The notes: generated from the letters alone by a model not told the origin. Counted from the first letter of the stretch, positions 24,960 to 33,962 are shown. The stretch is DNA of 37,947 nucleotides from an uncultured Clostridia bacterium (GCA_947058885.1 CAMSIF010000011.1:1-37947), one strand, 5' to 3'. Made by a program: numbers and translations.

Positions 24960-27900
24960 ATGTCCTTTGTACATCTTCATGTCCATACGGAGTTCAGCCT
25001 GCTGGACGGCTTCTGCCGTATCGACGGGCTGGCGAAGCGGGTAAAGGAGCTGGGCCAGACTGCCGTGGCCGTGACGGACCACGGCGTAATGTACGGCGCC
25101 ATCGACTTCTACCGGGCCTGTAAAAAAGAGGGAATCAAGCCTATTATCGGCTGCGAGGTGTACGTCACGCCGCCGGGCCGCTCCCGGTTCGACAAGGTCC
25201 ACGAGCTGGACGCTGAGAGCCGCCATCTGGTACTTCTCTGCCGCAATGAGGAGGGGTACCGGAACCTCAGCTTTATGGTCAGCAAGGCCTTTATGGAGGG
25301 CTTCTATATCAAACCCAGAATCGACATGGACCTGCTGCGGGAGCACTGCGGCGGGCTCATTGCGTTGTCCGCCTGTCTCGCCGGAGAAATCCCCAAGCGG
25401 CTGATGAACGGCAGCTATGAGAGCGCGAAGGAGTACGCTTTGGAGATGAGCGGGCTCTTTGGCGCGGATGGCTTTTATCTGGAGCTCCAGGACCACGGTA
25501 TCCGGAATCAGGCGGTGGTCAACCAGGGACTTTTGCGCATTCATGAGGAGACAAATATCCCCCTTATCTGTACCAACGACTGTCACTATTTAGCTCCGGA
25601 GGATGCCGAGAGCCACGACGTTTTGCTGTGTATCCAGACGGGAAAGCTGCTGGAGGACGAGAAGCGGATGCGCTACGAGCCCCGGAACTTCTACGTCCGC
25701 TCCACCGAGGAGATGGAGAAAGTGTTCGGCGGCTACCCGGATGCCATCGCCAACACCGGGCGGGTGGCGGACCTCTGTAATTTGGAATTCACCTTCGGAA
25801 AGTACCACCTGCCGGAATTCCGGGTCCCGCAGGGGGAGACGTCCCAGAGCTATATCCGCCGCCTCTGCGAGAGCGGCTTTGCGGAGAGGTATCAGGGAAC
25901 CTGTCCGGAGTACCATAAGCAGCTGGATTACGAGCTGGACATGATTGAAAAAATGGGGTTTACCGATTACTTCCTCATTGTGTCCGACTTTGTCCGGTAC
26001 GCGAGAAAGGCGGGCATTCCCGTGGGGCCGGGACGCGGGAGCGCAGCCGGGTCCATGGTCTCCTACTGTCTCCATATTACGGACGTTGACCCCATGAAAT
26101 ACGGGCTCTATTTTGAGCGGTTTTTGAACCCGGAACGGGTCTCTATGCCGGATATTGACATGGATTTTGGCGATACCCGCCGGGACGAAGTGGTGGACTA
26201 CGTCCGCCGGAAGTACGGCGAGGACCGGGTTGCCCAGATTGTTACGTTTGGCACCATGGCAGCCAGGGGCGTTATCCGGGACGTAGGCCGGGTGATGAAT
26301 CTGCCCTACGCCGAGGTGGACGCGGTAGCCAAGCAGGTGCCCAGCGGCCCGAACAACCTGCATATCACCTTGGCCAACGCCCTGCGGCTGAGCAAGCCGC
26401 TGAAGGAGCTCTACGACGGCGACCCCCGCATCAAGACACTCATCGACACCGCCCAGGCTCTGGAGGGAATGCCCCGCCATGCCTCCACCCATGCCGCCGG
26501 GGTGGTCATCACCAAAAATCCGGTGTATACCTACGTCCCCCTGGCCAGGAATGACGATACCATTGTCTGTCAGTATTCCATGGTGACCCTGGAGGAGCTT
26601 GGCCTGCTGAAAATGGACTTTTTGGGCCTAAGAAACCTCACCGTTCTGGAGGACGCCATTGCCATGGTACGGCGTCAGAAACCGGACTTCAGGCTGGAGG
26701 ACATTCCGGAGGACGAGCAGGCGGTGTTCGACATGCTCACTCAGGGGAAAACCAGCGGCGTATTTCAAATGGAGTCTGCTGGGATGACCGGGGTGTGCGT
26801 GGGACTGAAACCACAGTCTATCGAGGATTTAACCGCTATTGTGGCCCTGTACCGGCCCGGACCCATGGATTCCATTCCCAGGTTCATTGCCTGTAAACAC
26901 AACCCGTCCCTCATCAGCTATAAGCACCCGGCACTGGAACCGATTCTATCCATCACCTATGGTTGTATCGTCTACCAAGAGCAGGTTATTGAGATTTTCC
27001 GCCGTCTGGCTGGTTACTCGCTGGGGCAGGCTGATATGGTGCGCCGGGCTATGAGCAAGAAAAAGGCCAAGGACATTGAGCGGGAGCGGGGGGCTTTCCT
27101 CAGCGGCGACCAGGAGCGGGGCATCGCTGGATGCATTGCAAACGGCATTCCTGCGGACATTGCCGAGGCGATTTTCGACGAAATATACGATTTCGCCAAC
27201 TATGCTTTCAACAAGGCCCACGCGGTCTGCTACGCCGTGGTGGCCTACCAGACCGCGTGGTTCAAACTCCATTACCCCCGGGAGTACATGGCCGCATTGC
27301 TGACCAGCATACTGGGATGGACGGAAAAGGTTTCCGAATATATCAACGAGTGCCGGGATATGGGTATCCCCCTGCTGCCGCCGGACGTGAATCACTCCTT
27401 CGACACATTTACCGTGGAGCCGGAAGGAATCCGTTTCGGTTTGGTGGCAATTAAGAACATTGGCCGGGGATTTATCCAGAGCGTCGTAAGGGAACGGGAA
27501 TCCGGCGGGCCGTTTACCGGCTTTCAGGACTTCTGCCAGAGAATGCATGGTTCTGAGGTCAACAAACGGGCGGTGGAGAATCTCATACGCGCTGGGGCGT
27601 TCGACTGCTTTGGCGCGCATAGAAGCCAGCTGGTAGCGGTTCATGACAAGCTGCTGGACTCTATCGCGGACAGCCGCCGCCAGAACGTAGAGGGACAAAT
27701 GGACTTTTTCGGCATGTCCCAGACCAAAAGCCAGCCGCAGCTCTCCGCCCTAGCTCTGCCGGATATACCGGAATTCCCCCTGGAGGAACGGATGCGCCAG
27801 GAAAGGGAGGTGGCGGGGCTGTACCTCTCCGGACACCCTATGAACGCTTACCGGGCCGCTGCCAGGGCAGCCGGGGCGGTGCCGGTCGGTTCCATAAACC

Positions 27901-28460
27901 AGGACTTTGCACAGGAGGGCGGGCCAACCCTTTATCAGGACGGCCAGCAGATTACGCTGGCTGGAATTGTCAGTGCCTACCGCACCCGCACAACCCGAAA
28001 CAATACGCTTATGGCCTACGCTACGGTGGAGGACGATACTTCCTCTATTGAACTGCTGTGCTTCAGCAGGACACTGGAGCGGTTCGGGCGGCAGCTACAG
28101 GAGGGCAGTGCGGTGCTAGTCCAGGGAAAGCTTTCTGTTCGGGACGATAAGCCCCCCCAGATTCTCTGCGACGCGGTTTACGCGCTGCGGGGCGGCGGAG
28201 AGGTCCCGCCGGATGTCCCCAAGCCCCGGGAGGGTATTCAGGTGCTGGAAGGGAAGGTGCTTTGGCTCCGTCTGCCGTCTATGAGTGACCCGGCTCTGGC
28301 CCACATCAACCGCGTTATCAGCATGTTTCCCGGAAATACGCCCGCGCGGCTGGCGTTTTCCGATACCGGAAAGCGTATGGGAACCACCTGCCTGTTGGGG
28401 AAATCCCTGGTGGATGAACTGGTGGAGACCTTGGGAAGGGAAAATGTAGTGGTGCAATAA
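24960..28460 (+). CDS. dnaE: DNA polymerase III subunit alpha
   Basis: Replicative polymerase of the DnaE type, 1166 aa. The N-terminal PHP domain begins HLHVHTEFSLLDG and retains the AVTDHGVMYGA and CTNDCHYL metal-ligand segments. The polymerase core has GPGRGSAAGSMVSY, the catalytic aspartates in PDIDMDFGDTRR (about residue 397) and the third in LKMDFLGLRNLTVLEDA. A C-terminal OB domain (ITLAGIVSAYRTRTT near residue 1000) binds single-stranded DNA. Firmicutes use PolC plus DnaE; from sequence alone I cannot say whether this is the main or the accessory enzyme. AGGGAGGGAG lies before the ATG. A weak hairpin CGGCAA/TTGCCG followed by GTTTTG at 28472-28502 may end the transcript. Confidence 0.97.
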   Translation: MSFVHLHVHTEFSLLDGFCRIDGLAKRVKELGQTAVAVTDHGVMYGAIDFYRACKKEGIKPIIGCEVYVTPPGRSRFDKVHELDAESRHLVLLCRNEEGYRNLSFMVSKAFMEGFYIKPRIDMDLLREHCGGLIALSACLAGEIPKRLMNGSYESAKEYALEMSGLFGADGFYLELQDHGIRNQAVVNQGLLRIHEETNIPLICTNDCHYLAPEDAESHDVLLCIQTGKLLEDEKRMRYEPRNFYVRSTEEMEKVFGGYPDAIANTGRVADLCNLEFTFGKYHLPEFRVPQGETSQSYIRRLCESGFAERYQGTCPEYHKQLDYELDMIEKMGFTDYFLIVSDFVRYARKAGIPVGPGRGSAAGSMVSYCLHITDVDPMKYGLYFERFLNPERVSMPDIDMDFGDTRRDEVVDYVRRKYGEDRVAQIVTFGTMAARGVIRDVGRVMNLPYAEVDAVAKQVPSGPNNLHITLANALRLSKPLKELYDGDPRIKTLIDTAQALEGMPRHASTHAAGVVITKNPVYTYVPLARNDDTIVCQYSMVTLEELGLLKMDFLGLRNLTVLEDAIAMVRRQKPDFRLEDIPEDEQAVFDMLTQGKTSGVFQMESAGMTGVCVGLKPQSIEDLTAIVALYRPGPMDSIPRFIACKHNPSLISYKHPALEPILSITYGCIVYQEQVIEIFRRLAGYSLGQADMVRRAMSKKKAKDIERERGAFLSGDQERGIAGCIANGIPADIAEAIFDEIYDFANYAFNKAHAVCYAVVAYQTAWFKLHYPREYMAALLTSILGWTEKVSEYINECRDMGIPLLPPDVNHSFDTFTVEPEGIRFGLVAIKNIGRGFIQSVVRERESGGPFTGFQDFCQRMHGSEVNKRAVENLIRAGAFDCFGAHRSQLVAVHDKLLDSIADSRRQNVEGQMDFFGMSQTKSQPQLSALALPDIPEFPLEERMRQEREVAGLYLSGHPMNAYRAAARAAGAVPVGSINQDFAQEGGPTLYQDGQQITLAGIVSAYRTRTTRNNTLMAYATVEDDTSSIELLCFSRTLERFGRQLQEGSAVLVQGKLSVRDDKPPQILCDAVYALRGGGEVPPDVPKPREGIQVLEGKVLWLRLPSMSDPALAHINRVISMFPGNTPARLAFSDTGKRMGTTCLLGKSLVDELVETLGRENVVVQ

Positions 28461-28544
28461 GACTGTGCTTACGGCAAAAATCTACAAAAAATTGCCGGTT
28501 TTGTAAGATTTTTAATCTAATTTTAAATATTTGATGAGAAACCA

Positions 28545-28573
28545 TTGAAAAAAATTGGAGTATGTGTTAAAAT
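28545..28573 (+). promoter_or_regulatory. sigma-A type promoter for the lysozyme-like/bactofilin pair
   Basis: TTGAAA (28545-28550), 17-bp spacer, TAAAAT (28568-28573), in an AT-rich stretch after dnaE. The leader to the ATG at 28657 is about 75 nt with GC-rich sequence. Confidence 0.6.
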
Positions 28574-28656
28574 AAAAATGCAGCTCTGTTTCCCTCAAAA
28601 TTTTCTAGTGGAGCGGAGGCCTCTGTCCGCCGCTCCAGCTAAGGGACGGATACACT

Positions 28657-29529
28657 ATGTTGGAGCACACGAACTCAATCAGGCAGGACCGATTCCGCAG
28701 CCTCAGGCCGCTGCTTCCCCTCTGCCCGCTGTTCGCGGTGCTGACTGCCGCTATCCTGCTTTGGAGCATGGAGACGGTACGGGCCCCAGTCCAGCCGGAT
28801 GAGCTGACGCTTCACCTGGAACAGGTGGAGGGGGCCCCGCCGCCTCTGGTGACGGCGGAGCAGCTGGAGAAAATGAGTTATACGGACAGTGCCCTGGGGA
28901 AGATTACATGGTCTCTTTCCGCAGAGTCGCTGGAAGAGCTGAACCGCGTTCTGCGGGAGTATGACATCACCACGCCGGAGGAAATCAGCCAGTTTTTGGC
29001 CCAGGCGGCGGTAGAAACCTCCGGCGGACGTTGGCTGACGGAGTTAGGGGAGGAGTCCTATTTCCAGCGTTACGGCTATACCACCGGGACCCGTGGGGCG
29101 GGCTATTTTCACCTGACCTTTGACTATGGTCAGATGGCCTTTTCCACCTGGATGATGAAAAAACATGTACCAGCACTGGAAAATACCCCCTACCTGAATC
29201 CTACGCACCACAGCAAGAACGAGATCAGGGAGGCGTATTACCGTGCGCTGTGGTCTGCGGCAAACCTGGGAGTGGACGTGTCCCGCTACTCCAGGATTGT
29301 CTACGACACCCAGAACCCCGCCGCCACAGGGGCTGACTATATCGCCCAGTTTTACGCCTGGGAGAGCGCAGCCTACTACTGGCGCATCGCCGGAGTGAAG
29401 GAGGCGTTTTCCAGCCAGCCCGGGGTGGAAAATACCGATATTGCGTCCAAAATTGTGGGCGGAAGTAACTGGCAGTCCCGCCGGGAGGCCTATGCGGCCT
29501 TTTTTCCGGTGTTAAATGATCAATCATAA
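28657..29529 (+). CDS. membrane-anchored lysozyme/GH19 chitinase-like protein (290 aa)
   Basis: One hydrophobic helix at about residues 17-37 after a basic N-terminus, then an extracytoplasmic domain. Residues about 110-170 resemble the lysozyme-fold GH19 family: FLAQAAVETSGG aligns with the catalytic-glutamate motif FLAQxxHETxGG, and GTRGAGYFHLTFDYGQ resembles the RGPIQLTWNYNYG motif of GH19 enzymes. It may cut peptidoglycan or a related glycan at the cell surface, or merely bind it. There is no lipobox and no other recognised domain. AAGGGA lies 10 nt before the ATG. The bactofilin gene follows after 17 bp, so the pair is likely one transcript. The family call rests on motif resemblance by eye. 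Confidence 0.65.
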   Translation: MLEHTNSIRQDRFRSLRPLLPLCPLFAVLTAAILLWSMETVRAPVQPDELTLHLEQVEGAPPPLVTAEQLEKMSYTDSALGKITWSLSAESLEELNRVLREYDITTPEEISQFLAQAAVETSGGRWLTELGEESYFQRYGYTTGTRGAGYFHLTFDYGQMAFSTWMMKKHVPALENTPYLNPTHHSKNEIREAYYRALWSAANLGVDVSRYSRIVYDTQNPAATGADYIAQFYAWESAAYYWRIAGVKEAFSSQPGVENTDIASKIVGGSNWQSRREAYAAFFPVLNDQS

Positions 29530-29546
29530 AAAGGAGAGGTTTACTT

Positions 29547-30059
29547 ATGGGATTGTTTGGCAGTAAGGCAAAGGACCTGGAGGTGGAGCCCGTAGAAACG
29601 GAGCGCGAAGAACAGCTGGATGAGATCCCCAGCCTCCCCAGCCCTCTGACCAGCACCGTTATCGCCACCGGCATTACGGTCTCCGGTACGCTGGAAGGCG
29701 AGGGCGTAATCCAGGTGGAGGGGACGGTTAAGGGAGAAATCAGCCTGAAGGGGGCTTTGATTGTCACCCCGACCGGCGTGGTCAAGGGCCCTGTCACGGC
29801 GGACGTAATCCAAGTGGGCGGCTGTATTGAGGGCGACTGCGTAGCCAGGGACCATATGTGCCTGGAAAAATCCGGAAGCCTCGAGGGCGATGTGACGACC
29901 ATTTCCCTGGTGGTGCAGGACGGCGGACGGCTCAATGGACGCAGCAACATGGTCAAAGAGGTTTCAGAGAAAGCGGAGAAGGCCGCTCGCGGCTCAAAGA
30001 AGGACGACCTCAAGTTTGGCCGCAATTATCAGGCGGAGGAAGAAGCCGCAGCGGGCTGA
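29547..30059 (+). CDS. bactofilin (polymer-forming cytoskeletal protein)
   Basis: Bactofilins form stable nucleotide-free filaments of right-handed beta-helix subunits, often membrane-associated, that place cell-wall enzymes. The central domain (about residues 35-130) shows the repeating short strands with glycines: TVIATGITVSGTLEGEG, IQVEGTVKGEIS, GALIVTPTGVVKGPV, GGCIEGDC and GSLEGDVTTIS. Flanks are charged and disordered: acidic N-terminus, basic C-terminus (KAARGSKKDDLK). AAAGGAGAGG lies before the ATG. It follows the lysozyme-like gene by 17 bp; bactofilin-hydrolase pairs are known in other bacteria (e.g. CcmA with M23 peptidases), suggesting it positions its neighbour. A strong terminator follows. 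Confidence 0.92.
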   Translation: MGLFGSKAKDLEVEPVETEREEQLDEIPSLPSPLTSTVIATGITVSGTLEGEGVIQVEGTVKGEISLKGALIVTPTGVVKGPVTADVIQVGGCIEGDCVARDHMCLEKSGSLEGDVTTISLVVQDGGRLNGRSNMVKEVSEKAEKAARGSKKDDLKFGRNYQAEEEAAAG

Positions 30060-30114
30060 TTGTCAACAGAACTACATACGGGAGAGGACGGCCTCCCGTT
30101 ATTGCTCCAATTGA

Positions 30115-30161
30115 AAACAGGCGCGGGACTGGACAAGGGATATCCGGTCCCGCGCCTGTTT
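30115..30161 (+). terminator. intrinsic terminator after the bactofilin gene
   Basis: Perfect 15-bp stem 30115-30129 with 30147-30161, 17-nt loop, right arm ending in TGTTT. A smaller hairpin (ACGGGAG 30078-30084 with CTCCCGT 30093-30099) lies just before it. Confidence 0.8.
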
Positions 30162-30232
30162 GCCTCATTGGCCCCGGACGCGGCGCGGTGTCAAAGCGGG
30201 CGAAAAGGGGATAGGGGAGAAAAATTTTCTCA

Positions 30233-30272
30233 TTATAGGAAAAGCCGGGATTTCTCCTGACTTTTCCTATAA
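30233..30272 (-). terminator. intrinsic terminator of the arginine operon
   Basis: Perfect 12-bp stem, TTATAGGAAAAG (30233-30244) with CTTTTCCTATAA (30261-30272), ends 5 bp past the stop of the leftward gene. A palindrome GAGAAAA/TTTTCTC follows at about 30217-30231, supplying a T-run on the minus strand. Confidence 0.65.
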
Positions 30273-30277
30273 AATTA

Positions 30278-31390
30278 TTATTGATTGGGCTGGCGCATCA
30301 CACCCAGACCCCGGGCCACCAGGGTAATAAAGTCCTGTACATTTGCCACGATTGTAGTAGCGGAGAGACTTCCGCGGTCCAGAAGCTTATTAACCACAAA
30401 CTCATCCGCGTCCACTGCGTACAGATACAGCGGACGGACCTCTCCGTCCGGCATTACCCGGAAGGAGGGGGTCATATTCCCTGCGGCAATCGTATGCAGC
30501 ATAGTAGCGAGACAGATGATGGTGGTACAGTTCTTCACCAGCTCCCGCATCTTTGTCTGTCCCTCGTACACATCGGCGATGACCTCCGGCAGAGGGCCAT
30601 CGTCCCGGATAGACCCGGTGAGAACAAAGGGGACGTCCTGCTTGACACAGCTGTAGATGATGCCGTTGTCAATATTGTAATCCTGGATAAACGCCGGAAT
30701 AGAGCCGCTCCGGCGAACCTTGTTGATGACATCCAAGTGATTGTAATGTCCGTTGACCTGGGATTTCTGGGTATAGATATCCTGTCCCAGCGCGGTATGG
30801 AGCAGTGCGCCCTCCAAATCGTGAGTAGCCAGCGCGTTTCCCGCCAGAAGACCGTTGGCGTATCCGTTCTCAATCAAGGCCTGCATAGCGGCTCTAGCGT
30901 CCGCGTCAAAAGCAAAGGCCGGACCCATCACCCAGAGAATATTGCCGTGTTCCCGCTCATGGCGCAGGAGGTCAAAGAGCTTGTCGTAATCCCGGGCAAA
31001 AGCGGTCTCCCGGCTGCGGCCCTGGCGGAAGACAAATTGGTCCTCCAGCTCCGCGCCGTCCTCCTGGAAGCCGGTACAGTGCATATAGATGCCCTCTTCG
31101 CCCTTCTCTGTACGGCCAAGAATCACCTGATCGCCCTTCTTGATGTTCCGGTTTTCCACCACATCCAGGCGGTCCCCATCCCGCAGAACCACGCTGGAGT
31201 CCATACGGCTTTCCTCCGCGAGAATCCATTTCCCGTTGATTTTAAAGTATTCCGGGTACATAGACGTGCTGTGGTACCCCTCTGGGGCCACGCCGTCCTT
31301 TTCCGCAGTCTCATATTTCGCGTCGGGCGCGTTCCGGAAGCGTTCCTCGCTGAAATCCGGATGGTGGTATTTGGGCATTATGAAAGACAT
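30278..31390 (-). CDS. TIGR00300/ArgZ-AgrE C-terminal type protein, probable ornithine cyclodeaminase
   Basis: A 370-aa protein of the family once labelled LOR/SDH conserved region (TIGR00300), found in archaea and fused behind an arginine-cleaving domain in cyanobacterial ArgZ/AgrE. Archaeal members act as alternative ornithine cyclodeaminases (ornithine to proline plus ammonia, NAD-dependent). The N-terminal part has YHHPDFSEERFRNAPDA and EGYHSTSMYPEYF; the Rossmann-like C-terminal half has NGLLAGNALATHDLEGALL, GSIRDDGPLPEVI and NCTTIICLATMLHT. I start at ATG 31390 with GAGGAGGGA 6 nt upstream rather than TTG 31423. It follows the ornithine carbamoyltransferase gene by 29 bp, so it likely consumes the ornithine produced. 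The exact reaction is inferred from family and context. Confidence 0.8.
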   Translation of the reverse strand: MSFIMPKYHHPDFSEERFRNAPDAKYETAEKDGVAPEGYHSTSMYPEYFKINGKWILAEESRMDSSVVLRDGDRLDVVENRNIKKGDQVILGRTEKGEEGIYMHCTGFQEDGAELEDQFVFRQGRSRETAFARDYDKLFDLLRHEREHGNILWVMGPAFAFDADARAAMQALIENGYANGLLAGNALATHDLEGALLHTALGQDIYTQKSQVNGHYNHLDVINKVRRSGSIPAFIQDYNIDNGIIYSCVKQDVPFVLTGSIRDDGPLPEVIADVYEGQTKMRELVKNCTTIICLATMLHTIAAGNMTPSFRVMPDGEVRPLYLYAVDADEFVVNKLLDRGSLSATTIVANVQDFITLVARGLGVMRQPNQ

Positions 31391-31419
31391 GGAAAATCCC
31401 TCCTCTACAGTTGACAGGC

Positions 31420-32412
31420 TCAACAGAGCGTGGCGTAAATGACGGCCTTAATGGTATGCATACGGTTTTCCGCCTCGTCGAACACGACAGACTGCGGGGA
31501 TTCAAACACCTCGTCCGTAACCTCCATCTCAGGGATACCGAACTTTTTGGCGATATCCGCGCCAATGGTGGTTTTTGTGTCGTGGAAGGAGGGCAGACAG
31601 TGCATAAAAATGGCGTCTGGGGCGGCGTTGTTCATCGCGGCGGCATTGACCTGATAGGGCTTGAGCAGCTTGATGCGGGTTTCCCAAACCTCGTCCGGCT
31701 CGCCCATAGAGACCCAAATGTCGGTGTAAATGACATTAGCGTCTTTGGTGCCCTCCGCGACATCCTCGGTGAGACGGATGTCGCAGTGATTTTCCGCCGC
31801 GATAGCCTTAGCCTTCTCCACCAGTTCCGGGGCGGGGAAGAGTTCCTTGGGCGCACAGGCGGTAAAGTGAATCCCCATCTTCGCGCAGGCAATCATCAGG
31901 GAGTTGCCCATATTGTTGCGGGCGTCGCCCATGTAGGTAAACCGCAGGCCTTTGAGGTATCCAAATTTCTCCTCCATGGTCAGCAAATCCGCCAGCATCT
32001 GGGTTGGGTGGAACTGGTCGGTCAGGCCGTTCCAAACGGGCACTCCAGCATACTCCGCCAGTGTTTCCACCAGGTCCTGGTCGAAGCCGCGGTACTCGAT
32101 TCCGTCGTACATGCGGCCCAGCACCCGGGCGGTATCGGCGATGCTCTCTTTTTTACCCATCTGAGAACTGCCGGGGTCCAGATATGTAACGCCCATTCCC
32201 AGGTCGTAGCCCGCTACCTCGAACGAGCACCTGGTCCGGGTTGAGGTCTTCTCAAACAGCAGTACAATGTTTTTTCCTTCCAAATACCGGTGCGGCACTC
32301 CATTGCGTTTTAGATTCTTAAATTCCTTCGCAACGTCCAGAAGATACCGGATTTCCGCCGGACTGTAGTCCAGCAGCTTCAAAAAATGTCTCCCTCTTAC
32401 ATTGACTGGCAT
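31420..32412 (-). CDS. argF: ornithine carbamoyltransferase
   Basis: Interconverts citrulline plus phosphate and ornithine plus carbamoyl phosphate. Motifs: carbamoyl-phosphate loop STRTR at residues 57-61 ([13 protein letters not shown]), [12 protein letters not shown], the ornithine-binding [10 protein letters not shown] and HCLPSFHD. 330 aa, normal length. ATG 32412 is preferred over 32433: AGGAG lies 8 nt upstream and the product starts [11 protein letters not shown] as usual. Lying between arginine deiminase and an ornithine cyclodeaminase-type gene, it is probably the catabolic enzyme (arcB role), although sequence alone cannot separate argF from arcB. No carbamate kinase gene is in the window. 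Confidence 0.93.
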   Translation of the reverse strand: MPVNVRGRHFLKLLDYSPAEIRYLLDVAKEFKNLKRNGVPHRYLEGKNIVLLFEKTSTRTRCSFEVAGYDLGMGVTYLDPGSSQMGKKESIADTARVLGRMYDGIEYRGFDQDLVETLAEYAGVPVWNGLTDQFHPTQMLADLLTMEEKFGYLKGLRFTYMGDARNNMGNSLMIACAKMGIHFTACAPKELFPAPELVEKAKAIAAENHCDIRLTEDVAEGTKDANVIYTDIWVSMGEPDEVWETRIKLLKPYQVNAAAMNNAAPDAIFMHCLPSFHDTKTTIGADIAKKFGIPEMEVTDEVFESPQSVVFDEAENRMHTIKAVIYATLC

Positions 32413-32440
32413 AGTGCTTTCTCCTTTTTTCATTTATTCT

Positions 32441-32572
32441 TTGCGCCGCTGCGCGGCGCAAGGCAAAACTGGTTCTGTCCTGACAGACGGCTGGGGGAGT
32501 TCCGCGCTCCGGCGCGGGTTACTTTGCCTACAGCGGCAAAGTAACCAAAACGCCGCCAGCCCTACGGGCTGG
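32441..32572. repeat. tandem hairpin intergenic element between arcA and argF
   Basis: The 329-bp gap 32413-32741 has no credible gene. It holds four perfect stem-loops: TTGCGCCG/CGGCGCAA (32441-32461), CCGCGC/GCGCGG (32502-32517), a 12-bp stem GGTTACTTTGCC/GGCAAAGTAACC (32517-32546, 6-nt loop) and CCAGCCC/GGGCTGG (32556-32572, 3-nt loop). The last three are packed head to tail. The layout looks like a dispersed palindromic element or a structured RNA; only one copy is in this window. From 32573 to 32741 I see nothing assignable. Confidence 0.55.
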
Positions 32573-32741
32573 ACCCCCTTTCTTAAGGACACTGCGTCTC
32601 GGAAGGGAAGGGCGAAGCCTCCGAATCACCTGCGCCTCCTTGCCTCCTTGGCGCGTAACCTACTCCGCCTGCCGGCCCCTTCGACCCGAAAGAGCCATCG
32701 TACTTTTCCTCTATCCAACATACTGCGTTACAAGAGAAACT

Positions 32742-33962
32742 TTAAACGCTCTCCCGCACCAAAGGCATACTCATACACCGCGGACCTCCTCGGCCCCGAG
32801 ATAACTCCGAACTCGGCATCTCCAATACATGAATCCCATGATCCCGTAAAATCCCATTCGTTATATAATTTCGGTCATACACCACAACCGTCCCCGGAGA
32901 TACGCATAACGTATTTGAACCGTCATTCCACTGCTCTCTCTCCGACGCTACCCGGTCCTTCCCGCCACAACATATCATTGTCACCCGCTCCACGCCCAAA
33001 CGTTCCGCTAAAATCTCCGGTAACTCACCATCAATCTCCTCTGCCTTCAACCCCGCGCTTCCACCCGGCGTTACTTCGTACACCCGTAAACTACCCAATA
33101 CCTCCGGATGAATCGTAAATTTATCCCGGTCTATCTGCGTCATCACAGTATCCAAGTGCATAAACGCCCTGATGCTGGGAATATCCAACGCCAATATCCT
33201 CTTTACCTCGCACGCATCGTCGCCAAACAAATTCTGCGCCAACTGCTCTATCCCTTCCGGCGTAGTCCTTTGCGATATCCCTACCGCTAACACCTCGTTG
33301 CTCAAGTTCAAAATATCTCCGCCCTCAAGGCTAAACGGATTTTCCCGCCTATAATAAAACCGTACCTTCCCCCTGTAATCAGGATGGTTTTCCAGTACAT
33401 ATTTCCCAAAGATAGTTTCCCGACGGCGCGTCTGCGAATACATCCGATTCAAGCTTACCCCATTCCCAATACTGGCAAAGGGGTCCCGCGTAAAATATAA
33501 ATTGGGTATCGGGTCCAACAAAAACCTAGTCTTACTATTCGTCAAATCCACCAGCGGACTGCAAACACAGCCAATCTCGCCTACAGCTACTCCCGCCATA
33601 GCCTTTAAAACTAGCTCCCGTTCATCCCGAATACTCAAAAATAATTCCAATAACTGCTCCCGAAACCGTTGCGCTAAACTTCCGCCCTCCGATATAAACT
33701 CCTCCACAAACTGCCGCGCCAATCCTGGTACCGCCCGCAGTGCCTGCGCCATTAAATCCTCCAGATACACAACCTCTACGCCGCACTCCCGCAATATCCC
33801 CGCAAACATATCATGCTCCTGCTGTGCAGCCCGTAAATAAGGAATATCGTCAAACAGCAGCCGTCCCAATTCACCCGGTACCAAATGCTCCAATTCCTTC
33901 CCCGGTCTGTGAAGCATTACGCGCTTTAACGCCCCAATTTCGCTCTTTACCTGTATCGACAT
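32742..33962 (-). CDS. arcA: arginine deiminase
   Basis: Hydrolyses arginine to citrulline and ammonia, the first step of the arginine deiminase pathway. The 406-aa guanidino-group modifying enzyme has NLYFTRDPFASIGNGV, FSLEGGDILNL, FMHLDTVMTQIDRDKF and the C-terminal nucleophile C396 in RGRGGPRCMSMPL, all as in active ADI. AAGGAGGGC precedes the ATG. It is separated from the ornithine carbamoyltransferase gene by 329 bp of hairpin-rich DNA rather than being tightly coupled. Its coding strand is markedly C-poor, with many A-ending codons (GTA, CCA, GGA) compared with neighbouring genes, which may point to a different history or local mutation pressure. Confidence 0.96.
   Translation of the reverse strand: MSIQVKSEIGALKRVMLHRPGKELEHLVPGELGRLLFDDIPYLRAAQQEHDMFAGILRECGVEVVYLEDLMAQALRAVPGLARQFVEEFISEGGSLAQRFREQLLELFLSIRDERELVLKAMAGVAVGEIGCVCSPLVDLTNSKTRFLLDPIPNLYFTRDPFASIGNGVSLNRMYSQTRRRETIFGKYVLENHPDYRGKVRFYYRRENPFSLEGGDILNLSNEVLAVGISQRTTPEGIEQLAQNLFGDDACEVKRILALDIPSIRAFMHLDTVMTQIDRDKFTIHPEVLGSLRVYEVTPGGSAGLKAEEIDGELPEILAERLGVERVTMICCGGKDRVASEREQWNDGSNTLCVSPGTVVVYDRNYITNGILRDHGIHVLEMPSSELSRGRGGPRCMSMPLVRESV

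Noticed and set aside
30281-31414. Plus-strand open frame of 377 codons opposite the cyclodeaminase-type gene
   Set aside because: It is the mirror of a gene with clear family motifs and a good ribosome site; the translated sequence shows no protein family.
32402-33118. Plus-strand open frame crossing the hairpin element and the end of arcA
   Set aside because: More than half is antisense to arcA and the rest translates palindromic repeats; there is no ribosome site at its start.
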